Below are positions 23,598 through 32,974 of a DNA stretch of 52,759 nt, one piece after another (the first letter of the stretch is position 1; each line of letters opens with the position of its first letter). The DNA is from Microvirga vignae. Its GTDB lineage: Bacteria > Pseudomonadota > Alphaproteobacteria > Rhizobiales > Beijerinckiaceae. The DNA is taken from assembly GCF_001017175.1 (NCBI RefSeq), contig NZ_LCYG01000029.1, positions 1 to 52,759 on the forward strand, read 5' to 3'. Below the pieces are notes generated by a model, which saw only the letters and a program-made list of their open reading frames with translations, did not search any database and was not told where the DNA came from. A program made the translations under genes and the position numbers.

Positions 23598-24641
23598 TTA
23601 CTTCTTGTAGACCGGCTGTCCCGAGGCGTTCTTGATCTCGTTCGCCCAGGTCGTGCGGATCTGCTCGACGACGTTGTCCGGCAGCGGCACGTAGTCAAGG
23701 TCGCTGGCGAGCTTGTCGCCGTTCTTGTAGGCCCAGTCGAAGAACTTCAGAACCTCAGCGGTCTGCTCTGGCTTCTCCGCGGTCTTGTAGACCAGGATGA
23801 AGGTGGGATTCGTGATCGGCCAAGCGTCGTCACCAGCTTGGTTGGTCAGCGAGATGCCGAAGCCGGGAGCGGACGACCAGTTGGCGCTGGCGGCAGCGGC
23901 CTGGAATGACTTGATCTCAGGCTGCGGATACTTGCCCGCCTGGTTCTGGAGCAGAGCATAAGGAATGTTGTTCTGCTTGGCGTAGGCATACTCGACATAG
24001 CCGATCGAGTTCGGAACCTGCTTCACGGTTGCGGCGACACCCTCATTGCCCTTGCCACCCTGGCCAATCGGCCAGCTGATCGTGGTATTGGCGCCGAACT
24101 CGTTCTTCCAGGCCTCGGAGACCTGCGACAGATAGGTGGTGAACACGCTCGTCGTGCCCGAAGAGTCAGAGCGATAGACCGGGGTAATGTTGGCGTTCGG
24201 CAGGTTCACGCCGGCATTCAGCTGGGCGATTTTGGGATCATTCCACTTGGCGATCTTGCCTTGGAAGATGTCAGCCAGAACCTGGCCCGTGAGCTTGAGC
24301 TGGCCCGCCTGAACGCCCTGGATGTTCACGACGGGGACGACGGCGCCCATGACGGTCGGGAACTGGACGAAGCCGTTCTTCTCGAGATCGGCGCCCTTCA
24401 TCGGAGCGTCTGTGGCGCCAAAATCGACGGTCTTGGCCTGGATCTGCTTGATGCCGCCGCCGGAACCGATCGACTGGTAGTTCATGCCGATGCCGGTCTC
24501 TTTCTTGTAGGCCTCAGCCCATTTCGAATAGACCGGGAAGGGGAAAGTCGCGCCTGCGCCGGTGATGTCGGCAGCGGACGCCGTAGTCGTCAGGCTCGCG
24601 ACGGCAAGGCCGGCCGCAATGGCGAAGGACATGATCTTCAC
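23598..24641 (-). CDS. pstS: Periplasmic phosphate-binding protein PstS
   Basis: A 347-residue binding protein starting with GTG 24641 after AGGGAGA. It has a signal peptide (MKIMSFAIAAGLAVASLTTT, cleaved near ASA). Phosphate-contact motifs are present: TGAGATFPFPVYSKWAEAYKK, FGATDAPM, IYRSDSSGTTSVF-type (VYRSDSSGTTSVFTTYLS) and GSGGGIKQ. It is the first gene of the operon and directly follows the Pho box at 24736-24763, as expected for the highest-expressed component. Confidence 0.95.
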   Translation of the reverse strand: MKIMSFAIAAGLAVASLTTTASAADITGAGATFPFPVYSKWAEAYKKETGIGMNYQSIGSGGGIKQIQAKTVDFGATDAPMKGADLEKNGFVQFPTVMGAVVPVVNIQGVQAGQLKLTGQVLADIFQGKIAKWNDPKIAQLNAGVNLPNANITPVYRSDSSGTTSVFTTYLSQVSEAWKNEFGANTTISWPIGQGGKGNEGVAATVKQVPNSIGYVEYAYAKQNNIPYALLQNQAGKYPQPEIKSFQAAAASANWSSAPGFGISLTNQAGDDAWPITNPTFILVYKTAEKPEQTAEVLKFFDWAYKNGDKLASDLDYVPLPDNVVEQIRTTWANEIKNASGQPVYKK

Positions 24642-24735
24642 GATAAATCTCCCTGTTCATACAAGCGCGGCAGGTGGTTCCATGACCTACTCCAGACCGC
24701 GCGAGGGACAGCTAGGCCCAGCGGATGTCGGCTCT

Positions 24736-24763
24736 ACGACAGTTGGATGACAATTAAATGACA
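24736..24763 (-). promoter_or_regulatory. Pho box with three 11-bp-spaced repeats
   Basis: On the minus strand, TGTCAT (24758-24763), TGTCAT (24747-24752) and TGTCGT (24736-24741) are spaced exactly 11 bp start to start, one helical turn. This matches PhoB box architecture and lies about 95 bases upstream of the pstS start. Confidence 0.85.
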
Positions 24764-24803
24764 CCCGAAAAGGATCCCATGGCAATGTCTCGGGATCGTG
24801 TTG

Positions 24804-26111
24804 TCACCCAGTTGAGGGAGCCTCGGGAAGCGTAACGTTAAAACGCGCGCCCTGCCCTGGCTCGCTGGTGATATCGAGCTGGCCGCGGTGACGGTTGACG
24901 ATGTGCTTGACGATAGCGAGGCCTAGACCCGTGCCGCCCTTATCCCTGCTCTCGGCGACATCGACACGGTAGAACCGCTCCGTCAGGCGCGGCAGATGCT
25001 CCGGTGCGATGCCGGGGCCGTAATCCCGAACGGAGAAAACCGCTGAGCGGCCTTTGGAGTTGTCGTCTGCCTCGACACTCTCAACCGTAACGTCCACAGC
25101 CCCGCCGCTCTCACCGTATTTCACGGCGTTCTCGATCAGGTTCTCGATCACACGCAAAAGCTCGTCCCGGTCGCCGAGGACCAGAACGGGGCGCGACGGC
25201 AGCGCCATCCGGATCTCTACGCCTCTCTCCTTAGCCCTGGGCGAAAACGTCTCGACCATTGGAACGACGAGAGAACCAAGATCGACGATTTGCGTCGGCG
25301 AAACATGAGCCCGCATCTCGATGCGCGAGAGGGACAGCAAATCATCGATCAGCCGCCTCATGCGCTGGGCCTGCAATCGCATGATCTCGAGAAAACGCTC
25401 GCGCGCCTTGGGATCGTCCTTAGCCGGTCCCTGTAAGGTCTCGATAAACCCTAAGAGAGAGGCGAGAGGCGTGCGCAGTTCATGGCTCGCATTGGCTACG
25501 AAATCCGCCCGCATGGCCTCAAGTCGTCGCGCCGAGGTGAGATCGCGGAAGAACAGGACGACACCGGACTGCACGGCCACGCCCGGCCCCTCGGTGTGCA
25601 AGGGGCCGATATGCACCTCGAAGGTGCGTTCCGTAGGAATCCGCTCGGAATATTCGATGCGCAACGGAGTTGTCACCTCCAACACCTCCTCGATGCCGTC
25701 GAGCACATCGGGACTGCGCAGAGCAAAGGACAGGGGGTGGCCGACCTTCAACCCTGGCAGGAGGAGATAGGCAGCCTTGTTTGCCTCAAGAATGACGGCC
25801 CTTCGATCGACAAGGATGACAGGATCGGGAATATGAGCCAGCACAGCCTCCGCCATGCCGCTCCGGGCAGAGGATTTGGGACGCGTTTGCAGGGCTTGGC
25901 CTAAGCGTTGCCGCTGCCGATGGCTTAGAACTAGGCTGAGCGCTATGGCGCTGATGGCCCCCACAACAAACCAGATGTCGCCGTATCCGCGCCAAAGCGC
26001 AACAAGGCTCAGCAGCAGGCAAGCCAGGAGTGCCCCGCGAAACGCGGCCATGCGCAGCGGGTTGGCGCCTGAAAAGCTGCCTTCCGGCCTGATCTCGCCT
26101 GGATCTGTCAT
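24804..26111 (-). CDS. phoR: Phosphate regulon sensor kinase PhoR
   Basis: A 435-residue histidine kinase. It has two N-terminal membrane helices (residues about 20-60), a PAS domain (MAEAVLAHIPDPVILVDRRAVILEANKAAY), a HisKA domain with phospho-acceptor ASHELRTPLASLLGFIETL and an ATPase domain with N box (VIENLIENAVKYGE), G1 (DYGPGIAPEHL) and G2 (KGGTGLGLAIVKHIV). It autophosphorylates and transfers to PhoB. It lies upstream of the Pho box and pstS in the same orientation, so transcription can run on into the operon unless the 162-base gap separates them. Confidence 0.93.
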   Translation of the reverse strand: MTDPGEIRPEGSFSGANPLRMAAFRGALLACLLLSLVALWRGYGDIWFVVGAISAIALSLVLSHRQRQRLGQALQTRPKSSARSGMAEAVLAHIPDPVILVDRRAVILEANKAAYLLLPGLKVGHPLSFALRSPDVLDGIEEVLEVTTPLRIEYSERIPTERTFEVHIGPLHTEGPGVAVQSGVVLFFRDLTSARRLEAMRADFVANASHELRTPLASLLGFIETLQGPAKDDPKARERFLEIMRLQAQRMRRLIDDLLSLSRIEMRAHVSPTQIVDLGSLVVPMVETFSPRAKERGVEIRMALPSRPVLVLGDRDELLRVIENLIENAVKYGESGGAVDVTVESVEADDNSKGRSAVFSVRDYGPGIAPEHLPRLTERFYRVDVAESRDKGGTGLGLAIVKHIVNRHRGQLDITSEPGQGARFNVTLPEAPSTG

Positions 26112-26169
26112 GATGCTGCAGGGTTCCCGATGAGTTTCGCGTCCTCATTAAGACGCGTACCCCAAAGAG

Positions 26170-27228
26170 TCATCTCCCGGCCAAGCTTTCCTCTGCGGCG
26201 TCCTCATCCGGCTTGAAAGCCCCCCGAGAGGAGCGCAGGCGGTTGCGGACCTCATAGGCTCCCAGAAGAGCGAGCGCCACGACGAAGGGGATCAGGTAGT
26301 AGCAGAGGCGGTAAAGCAAGAGCGCGCCGAGCACCGGCTCCCGAGGATAGCTCGAGAGGGCCAGGAGAATGGTGGCCTCGAAGACGCCCAAGCCTCCCGG
26401 CGCATGGCTTGCCACACCCAGCATGACGGCAAAGATGTAAACGGCCAGGAACGTCTCGAAGCTCAGGCCATGTCCACCCGGCAGCAGGACGAACAGAACC
26501 CCTGCCCCGGCGCAGACATCGGCGGCGCCGATCAGGATCTGCCCCAGGGAAAGGCGCAGTCCCGGCAGTTCCAGCTTCCAGCCTTGGATTCGCACCACCC
26601 GACGCTTGAACGAGACCCAGATCAGATAGCCGGCGACGAATACGGCCGCAGCGAGGCCGATCAGCTGGTTGACCCAGATATGAGTGTAAACGAGGCTCGC
26701 CAGCTCATCCGCCTTGCGGATCAGGCTCCAGGCCAGGACGAGGGCCATGCCGAGCCAGAAGGTGACTCCGGTGATGACGGTGAGGCTTGCCACCCGTCCC
26801 GGGCTGATCCCCTTCGGAGAATAGATCCAGTAGCGAACAGTACCCGCCGTGAGGAGAGGGAAGCCGAGGGTGAAGCTCACCGCATAGCTGGTGAAGGAGG
26901 CCATTGCCGTGGTGCGATAGGGAATCTTCAGCTTGAGCTGCTTGAGGGCGATGGCGTCGTAGCAGGTCAGCAGGCTGTAGCTGATCGTCGTGAAGAGGAT
27001 TGCAAGACCGATCTGCCGCAGGCTCGCTGCCGTGAAGGCTGCTTTGAGCTCATTGACGTCGATTTCGGAGACAATCCTCCAGAGAACGACGAGAGACGCA
27101 CCGAACAGAATCACACTGGCTGCCATTCCGATCCAGGCGAACCGGCGGGAGCGCCGCTCCTTGGGGTGCAGGGCTTCGGCAGACGTGATGTCCGGCGGAG
27201 CAACCGAATGAGGGCTCATATCGTTCAT
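26170..27228 (-). CDS. Lysylphosphatidylglycerol synthase-like (UPF0104) membrane protein
   Basis: A ~352-residue multi-pass inner membrane protein (about eight helices) with LPG_synthase_TM features: TTISYSLLTCYDAIALKQL, SFTSYAVSFTLGFPLLTAGTVRYWIYS and SHAPGGLGVFEATILL. In bacteria with a full MprF these helices transport or flip aminoacyl-phosphatidylglycerol; here no synthetase domain is fused, so this could be a stand-alone flippase-type protein or a glycan-related membrane protein. The start is uncertain: ATG 27228 is used, TTG 27240 and ATG 27219 are possible. It lies 58 bases downstream of phoR. Confidence 0.85.
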   Translation of the reverse strand: MNDMSPHSVAPPDITSAEALHPKERRSRRFAWIGMAASVILFGASLVVLWRIVSEIDVNELKAAFTAASLRQIGLAILFTTISYSLLTCYDAIALKQLKLKIPYRTTAMASFTSYAVSFTLGFPLLTAGTVRYWIYSPKGISPGRVASLTVITGVTFWLGMALVLAWSLIRKADELASLVYTHIWVNQLIGLAAAVFVAGYLIWVSFKRRVVRIQGWKLELPGLRLSLGQILIGAADVCAGAGVLFVLLPGGHGLSFETFLAVYIFAVMLGVASHAPGGLGVFEATILLALSSYPREPVLGALLLYRLCYYLIPFVVALALLGAYEVRNRLRSSRGAFKPDEDAAEESLAGR

Positions 27229-27425
27229 GAAAGGGTTCAATCAGCCTCAGCGTGAAAACGCCCCAAGGGTTCAGGAGCAGCCCTGCATCTATGCGCTCCG
27301 ACAGCGGAGCGCCAGCCTGTGAGGCGGTTTCTTAATGCTTTCCCTATCATCGGGACTACTCTTTCGCCCCTAAAAGCACAGATTGAGCACGATTTAGGTT
27401 GTCAGCATCGAAAAGGCCCACAACA

Positions 27426-28874
27426 ATGAGGTTCCCTTTGGCAGGAGAAAAGGCTGCAAGTCGCGCCCCCAGGGAGATTCGCGTGGATTTCAACGAAACG
27501 GAAAATCAGTTTGCCGTTCTGGCGGAATCCCTGCCGCAACTCGTTTGGTCGGCCAGGTCCGATGGATCTCACGATTATTTCAACCGTCGCTGGCATGAGT
27601 TCACGGGCATGTCCCCCGAGCAATGTCTCGGAAACGGCTGGCAGAGCGCCCTTCATCCCAACGATCTGCCCATAGTCCAGGAGCAATGGTGCCGGTCCAT
27701 CGAAACCGGCACTTCCTATGAAATCGAGTACAGAATCCGGAACGCTGCAGGCGAGTATGAATGGGTGCTCAGCCGCGCCCTGCCGATTCAAGATCTCTCC
27801 GGCCACGTTGTGCGCTGGTTTGGAACCAACACCAATATCGATGCGCAGAAAAAGGCCGAGGAAGCGTTACGCAGCCTCGACACCCGTTATCGCCTGGCGC
27901 TCGAGGCCGCCGATCTCGGTACGTGGCAGATCGACCTGGAAAAAGGACAGATCTTCTGGGACGAGGGAACCTGCGCGCTCTATCAGCTCCCTCACGATGA
28001 ATCGTTCAGCATGCCCCTCGAACAGGCGATCGGCATGATCCATCCTGATGATCGTGAAACCGCATGGGGGCGCATCGCAAAAGCCTGCGATCCGCAATCC
28101 GATGGCCATTATGAGAACGAGTACCGGGCCATTCTGCCCGATGGCAAGACCCGTTGGTTTCGCTCAGTCGGTCAGGCTCTTTTTGCACCCGATGGCGATA
28201 AACCTCATGCGTTAAGCCTCTCCGGCGTGATCAGCGATATCACCGAACGTCATGCGTTCGAGGAAGCCCAACAGCTTCTCACGCGGGAACTGAACCATCG
28301 CGTCAAAAACCTTTTCGCCATCGCAAACGGCATGGTCTCGATGACGGCACGCACGGCCAAGGACCCGAAGGAAATGGCCACTGCTCTGCGCGGCCGCCTG
28401 AGCGCACTCGCGCGCGCGCACGAACTGGTCCAGCCGGCAGCCACCATGGGACATGGAGCAGGATCGGATGTCGATCTCGCCCGATTATGCGAGGCCGTTC
28501 TCGAGCCCTACCGGCAGACTGATGCAAACAGAGTCTTGATCGAAGGACCTGGTGTGCGTGTAGGCTCCAACACCACGACGAGCCTTGCCCTCGTCCTTCA
28601 CGAGCTTGCTACCAACGCAGCGAAATATGGATGCCTGTCCAATCCGGACGGTCGGCTCGAGATAAGCTGGACGCTCCATGACGAGGTGATCGATCTTCTC
28701 TGGGTGGAGACCGGTGGCCCAAATGTGGAGAGCCCGCCTGATTTCGAAGGTTTCGGCACTCAGCTTTCCCAAAGAAGCATCGCTGGCCAGCTCGGCGGCA
28801 CATTGGAGCGGGAATGGTCGCCGGACGGACTGCGTGTGCACATGACCTTGCCTCTTGCCCGACTGGCAGGCTAA
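27426..28874 (+). CDS. PAS-containing HWE-family histidine kinase
   Basis: A 482-residue soluble kinase with two PAS domains (residues about 30-145 and 155-280; the second carries the LGTWQIDL motif), each followed by its PAC. The HWE catalytic part has His291 (RELNHRVKNLFAIANGMVS), the N-box HELATNAAKYG and the WVETGGP segment that gives the class its Trp-x-Glu name. ATG 27426 is used because AAAAGG sits eight bases upstream; a TTG at 27399 is too close to any site. HWE kinases are frequent in Hyphomicrobiales and often light- or redox-sensing, but no cofactor residue is certain here. No response regulator is encoded next to it, so its partner is unknown. Confidence 0.88.
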   Translation: MRFPLAGEKAASRAPREIRVDFNETENQFAVLAESLPQLVWSARSDGSHDYFNRRWHEFTGMSPEQCLGNGWQSALHPNDLPIVQEQWCRSIETGTSYEIEYRIRNAAGEYEWVLSRALPIQDLSGHVVRWFGTNTNIDAQKKAEEALRSLDTRYRLALEAADLGTWQIDLEKGQIFWDEGTCALYQLPHDESFSMPLEQAIGMIHPDDRETAWGRIAKACDPQSDGHYENEYRAILPDGKTRWFRSVGQALFAPDGDKPHALSLSGVISDITERHAFEEAQQLLTRELNHRVKNLFAIANGMVSMTARTAKDPKEMATALRGRLSALARAHELVQPAATMGHGAGSDVDLARLCEAVLEPYRQTDANRVLIEGPGVRVGSNTTTSLALVLHELATNAAKYGCLSNPDGRLEISWTLHDEVIDLLWVETGGPNVESPPDFEGFGTQLSQRSIAGQLGGTLEREWSPDGLRVHMTLPLARLAG

Positions 28875-28908
28875 CGCCTCGTTTGATGACCTCCACCTGG
28901 AAACATGC

Positions 28909-29454
28909 ATGACGATCCATCGCCGCGTCCTCGTTCTGGGCGGAGCACGTTCGGGCAAGAGCCGCACGGCTCTTGATCTGGCGGAGGCCTCGTCTGACAC
29001 ACGCATTCTCATCGCGACGGCGCAAGACTTCGACGATGAGATGCGCGAGCGCATTGCGCATCACCGATCGGAGCGCGATCCATCCTGGAAGACGGTGGAA
29101 GCTCCGCTCGATCTCATCGCTGCCATTAGCGCGAATGCAGGTCCAAGTCGGATCGTCCTCGTCGACTGCCTGACACTGTGGCTTTCAAATCTCATCATGA
29201 GCGAGCGCGACCCAAGCCGCGAAGTCGACGCATTGATCGATGTCTTGACGGACAGCGCAGGTCCGGTGGTTCTCGTGTCCAACGAGGTCGGTCAGGGGAT
29301 CGTCCCCACAACGGCTCTCGGGCGTTCTTTCCGGGATCAACAGGGTCGATTGAACCAGCGCATCGCCAAAGCGTGCGATGCGGTCGTCTTCATCGCAGCG
29401 GGATGCCCAGTTCTCCTCAAACCCGCCCCTCCCCTGGATTTGCACCTGGGTTGA
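28909..29454 (+). CDS. cobP: Adenosylcobinamide kinase / guanylyltransferase
   Basis: A 181-residue bifunctional enzyme (CobP/CobU) of the late cobalamin pathway. The N-terminal Walker A is GGARSGKS, and DCLTLWLSNLI and SNEVGQGIVPTTALGRSFRDQQGRLNQRIA are the CobU motifs. ATG 28909 gives the family length; an upstream frame to 28855 overlaps the HWE kinase gene. It phosphorylates adenosylcobinamide and adds GMP. It lies beside the BtuF-like and BtuB genes, together forming a cobalamin uptake/salvage cluster. Confidence 0.93.
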   Translation: MTIHRRVLVLGGARSGKSRTALDLAEASSDTRILIATAQDFDDEMRERIAHHRSERDPSWKTVEAPLDLIAAISANAGPSRIVLVDCLTLWLSNLIMSERDPSREVDALIDVLTDSAGPVVLVSNEVGQGIVPTTALGRSFRDQQGRLNQRIAKACDAVVFIAAGCPVLLKPAPPLDLHLG

Positions 29455-29465
29455 GCCAGCCACTT

Positions 29466-30320
29466 TTAACGCACCTTCGCCCTGACCTCTGCCGCCAGAG
29501 CCTCGATAGCCCCAGGGGTCGAAGGCCCACCACAGATCGTGAGCTTTCTCGGCACCACGAGACGCCGCTCCAGCGGAACCGCTTGCACGAGCGCCGGATG
29601 GACGAAAAGCGCCGTACCATTGTCGACGGCTTTATCCGAGTCATCATCCAGGAGCAGGAAATCCGGGGGCGTCGTGACGATGGCTTCAAGGCGAGCCATG
29701 CCGCCATGCGGCAGCCCTAGAGCCTCCTGATGCGGCTTGAAACCCATATGGATCAGGAGCTCGTTCATGGGGGAATCCGTCGAAGATACCCAGCTTCCCC
29801 GGTCGTAGACAAGGATGCTCGGTCTGCCCTGAACGATGTCCTTCGTGCGTTGGAGCGCGGCATCGATCCGCGCGATCAGCGCCTCACCTCGCTCCGGATG
29901 GCCGAGCGCACGCGCCATGGTGCGGATCTGCTCCTGTCCCTCATTGAGACTCGTCCAGGGACCAAGCGTCAGCACCTCAAGTCCTTGCGCCTTCAGAAGT
30001 GCGACCTGGCCCTGCTGGCCATAGGTGCCGGACAGCACGAGATCAGGCCCGCTGAACAGGATGGTCTCGGCTCTTCCATCATTGACCGGCAATCCTTGCG
30101 CCTGCCCGGTCATGAAGGAGATCGACGGATCCTTGATGAGAAAGCTCAACGAGGCGATCTGATCGCGGTCGGCAAGCGTGAGCAGCATCTCGTCCGTGCA
30201 GAGATTGAGGGACACCACGCGCTGAGGTCGCGGTTGTGCTCCCGCGACGCTCCCCCAAAGGAAGGCGATGCAGATGGGCAACATCCATCTGGAAAACCGA
30301 CTGAGACGTAGTTGCGGCAT
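29466..30320 (-). CDS. Cobalamin-type ABC transporter substrate-binding protein (BtuF-like)
   Basis: A 284-residue periplasmic binding protein of the class III (Fe/B12) type. ATG 30320 gives a signal peptide (LRLSRFSRWMLPICIAFLWG, cleaved near VAGAQP). Domain features are RVVSLNLCTDEMLLTLAD at the start of the first lobe, a long helix linking the lobes and GGPSTPGAIEALAAEVRAKV at the end. Its gene is convergent with cobP and divergent from the riboswitch-controlled btuB. No BtuC or BtuD is encoded in the window. Assignment to B12 rests mainly on neighbours; a siderophore substrate is possible. Confidence 0.85.
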   Translation of the reverse strand: MPQLRLSRFSRWMLPICIAFLWGSVAGAQPRPQRVVSLNLCTDEMLLTLADRDQIASLSFLIKDPSISFMTGQAQGLPVNDGRAETILFSGPDLVLSGTYGQQGQVALLKAQGLEVLTLGPWTSLNEGQEQIRTMARALGHPERGEALIARIDAALQRTKDIVQGRPSILVYDRGSWVSSTDSPMNELLIHMGFKPHQEALGLPHGGMARLEAIVTTPPDFLLLDDDSDKAVDNGTALFVHPALVQAVPLERRLVVPRKLTICGGPSTPGAIEALAAEVRAKVR

Positions 30321-30351
30321 GAGAGGCAAGCCCGTAAAGAGGTGATCCGAC

Positions 30352-30545
30352 GTTGGTGCCTCGACTATCGAGGTGAAACGGGAACACGGTGCGGACCTTG
30401 TCCTATTCCGTGGCTGCCCCCGCAACTGTAAGCGGCGAGCGGCAATCCTTCATGCCACTGAATCTTTGGGCCAGACAAGCTCAAGAGGATTTGGGAAGGC
30501 GGATTGCTCGCGATGACCTGCAAGCCAGGAGACCGGCCGGCGTCA
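30352..30545 (+). ncRNA. Cobalamin riboswitch upstream of btuB
   Basis: The conserved core is present in order: GGTGCC near the 5' end, GAAACGGGAACACGGTGCGG, then GCCCCCGCAACTGTAAGCGG (30416-30435), CCACTG and finally the B12 box AGCCAGGAGACCGGCC (30523-30538). The btuB Shine-Dalgarno AGGAGG lies 45 bases beyond the box and no T-run terminator is seen, so translational control is more likely. The 5' boundary is approximate. Confidence 0.93.
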
Positions 30546-30591
30546 AAACGCAACCCGTATTGCTCGCCGGTGGGGCGGGCAGGAGGTCTCC

Positions 30592-32568
30592 ATGGCCATG
30601 CCTTCATGCCGCCTGCTCGCGGCATCCGTGTCTTTTTTCGCCCTCTCACTGGGTGCAGTCCACGCTCAAACCTTCACCGAACCGGCGCCGGCCCCTGACT
30701 TCGTCGTCACGGCCACGCGCTCACCGCTCGCGATTTCGCAGGCCGGCAGCGCGATTTCCGTGATTACGGCTGAGGAGATTGCAAAGGAATCGCTGACGAG
30801 CCCGGCAGAGGTGCTGCGCCGCGTTCCCGGTGTAACGGTCGTCGAGACCGGCGGTCCAGGCGCGACGACGACGGTGCGCCTGCGTGGCGCCGAATCCGGC
30901 CAGACCCTCGTTCTCATCGACGGCATCCGCGTGAACGATCCTTCGACGGATTCCGGCGAGTTCGATTTTTCGAACCTCGCCGCCGTCGATATCGAGCGCA
31001 TCGAGGTTCTGCGGGGCCCGCAATCCGCCATTTACGGCTCCGACGCCATGGGCGGCGTGATCAACATCATCACTCGCAAGGGCAAGGGCGCACCGCGCGT
31101 CAGCGTCGGCGTCGAAGGGGGAAGCTATGGCACGAAGGCCGGGCGTGCTTCGGTCTCCGGTAGCGACGGCCCGGTGTCCTACGCCTTCTCGACCACCGGC
31201 TTCGATACCGCCGGTTTTTCCCGCTACGGCTATCGCATCGGCCGCATCGAAGACGCCCTCTCCTCCCCTCTTGAGCCCGACAGCGCGCAGCGTCTCGGCG
31301 CGGCAGGCCGCATCTCGGTTGCTCTTTCGCCGGATGTCGAATTCGAGATCGGCGGCTATGCAAGCTACAACAGGGCGCAGATCGATAATGCCGCGTCGGC
31401 CTTCGAATTTCTTCCCGATGCCCCCTCTCAAACCCAGCAGCGTTTGTATGAGGGCCATTCGCGCCTGACGATCAACGCGTTCGACGGCATTCTCAGGAAC
31501 ACGTTCCTCGTCTCCGGCAGCCGGACAGATCGTGACTACCGTCTTGTGGGAATCTCATCATTCTCCGGCCCTTACTGGAATAATTACGGTTACCAGGGCG
31601 ACCGTTTGTTGGCGGAGTATCAGGGTGATCTGAAGCTCGGCCCTTACGGCCTCCTCACTTTTGGTGCAAAGGCCGAGCAGGAAGATCTGGTCTCGACGTC
31701 ACGCAGCGTTCTTCCCTTCGCAACTCCGGAGAATGAAGACATCGATGCATCGCAGACCACACGCTCGGTCTATGCACTCCATCAGTTCAGCCTCTTCGAA
31801 AATCTGCATCTCTCGCTTGGCGGCCGCATCGACGACATCGAGGATGGCGATACCTTTGGCACGTGGCGCGCCACGGCGGCCTATGAGATCCCGAGTTCCG
31901 GCACCAAGCTGCGCGCCAGCGTCGGCACGGGTGCGAAGGCTCCGACCCTGTACCAGAAGTTCGATCCGTTCTCAGGCACCGCAGATCTGGAATCGGAGCG
32001 CTCCATCGGTTTCGACGTCGGCATCGATCAGCGCCTTGCGGATGACCGCGTGCTTCTCTCAGCCACGTTCTTCGCCAACCGCTTCCGCAATCTGATTGCG
32101 TTCGGCATGGCGGATACTTGCCGGCCGGATCAGTTCTTTGGCTGCTTCATCAACGTGAACCGGGCGCGCACCAGCGGCGTCGAGCTCTCGGCCGATGTGG
32201 ATGTCATTCCCACCTGGTTGCGCGTAAAGGCAAGCTACACGTATCTGGAAGCGTTCGATGAAGAGTCGGATCTGCGCCTTGCACGCCGCCCGGAGAACCA
32301 GGGCCGTCTCGGCGTTGCGATCACGCCCCTGCCGGGCCTGTCTATCGAGCCGTCTGTCGTATTGGTGGGGAGCCGCTTCTCCTCTCCTGGCGAATTGAAC
32401 GAGCTTGCACCCTACGCCCGCTTCGATGTTTATGCCGATTACAAGATCAACAACACCTTCAGCATCTATGCCCGTGCGGAAAACCTGACGGACGCGGATT
32501 ATCAGGAGGTGTATGATTACGGCACAGCAGGCCGCTCCTTCTACGCTGGCCTGCGTGCGACTTGGTAA
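30592..32568 (+). CDS. btuB: TonB-dependent cobalamin receptor
   Basis: A 658-residue outer membrane receptor. It has a signal peptide (residues 1-25, cleaved after VHA), a TonB box DFVVTATRS near residue 35, a plug domain (PAEVLRRVPGVTVVE, GPQSAIYGSDAMGGVINI) and a 22-strand barrel ending in the usual aromatic residue (RATW). It starts at ATG 30592 behind AGGAGG. It imports vitamin B12 across the outer membrane in exchange for TonB energy and is controlled by the riboswitch upstream. Length fits BtuB. Confidence 0.92.
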   Translation: MAMPSCRLLAASVSFFALSLGAVHAQTFTEPAPAPDFVVTATRSPLAISQAGSAISVITAEEIAKESLTSPAEVLRRVPGVTVVETGGPGATTTVRLRGAESGQTLVLIDGIRVNDPSTDSGEFDFSNLAAVDIERIEVLRGPQSAIYGSDAMGGVINIITRKGKGAPRVSVGVEGGSYGTKAGRASVSGSDGPVSYAFSTTGFDTAGFSRYGYRIGRIEDALSSPLEPDSAQRLGAAGRISVALSPDVEFEIGGYASYNRAQIDNAASAFEFLPDAPSQTQQRLYEGHSRLTINAFDGILRNTFLVSGSRTDRDYRLVGISSFSGPYWNNYGYQGDRLLAEYQGDLKLGPYGLLTFGAKAEQEDLVSTSRSVLPFATPENEDIDASQTTRSVYALHQFSLFENLHLSLGGRIDDIEDGDTFGTWRATAAYEIPSSGTKLRASVGTGAKAPTLYQKFDPFSGTADLESERSIGFDVGIDQRLADDRVLLSATFFANRFRNLIAFGMADTCRPDQFFGCFINVNRARTSGVELSADVDVIPTWLRVKASYTYLEAFDEESDLRLARRPENQGRLGVAITPLPGLSIEPSVVLVGSRFSSPGELNELAPYARFDVYADYKINNTFSIYARAENLTDADYQEVYDYGTAGRSFYAGLRATW

Positions 32569-32599
32569 CAGTCGCGACGATCATGCTCATATGAATTGC

Positions 32600-32634
32600 A
32601 AAGGTCAGGTGCTACGGCACCTGACCTTTTCTTT
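32600..32634 (+). terminator. Rho-independent terminator of btuB
   Basis: AAAGGTCAGGTGC (32600-32612) and GCACCTGACCTTT (32617-32629) form a perfect 13-bp stem around TACG, followed by TTTCTTTT. It begins 31 bases after the btuB stop. Confidence 0.9.
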
Positions 32635-32974
32635 TGACCTTCTGGAATTGTGGCCATTCAGTGCAACCGATGCGGTACAGCATGGTTCTCGGTAGTGTTT
32701 TTACCGCCCTGGATAAGGTGGGGGTTCCGTTGCGACAACTCGCCCTATCAAGAATAGGAACCGACCGGAGAGTGTCCAAAAACTCTCTGAATGCAGGGAT
32801 TTACTCTTCATTCGGACGGGCGACCGTTCGACGCATTTCGGAAAAACTACCTAATAAAAGGCCAAGCTGACCTATTCTGGACATATCCGCCTAGCACATA
32901 CTGGCTCTCGTTTAATCAAGAAGGGCTGCGCACCGCCTTAGCGGATAAGCAGTCGTTTGAGGGGGCAAGTCCGA
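32635..32974. other. Intergenic region before the transglycosylase gene
   Basis: About 340 bases after the btuB terminator. Short open frames are present but none has a ribosome binding site with protein-like composition. The next gene's promoter should be here. Only the GAGGGGG Shine-Dalgarno at 32960-32966 is clear. Confidence 0.4.
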
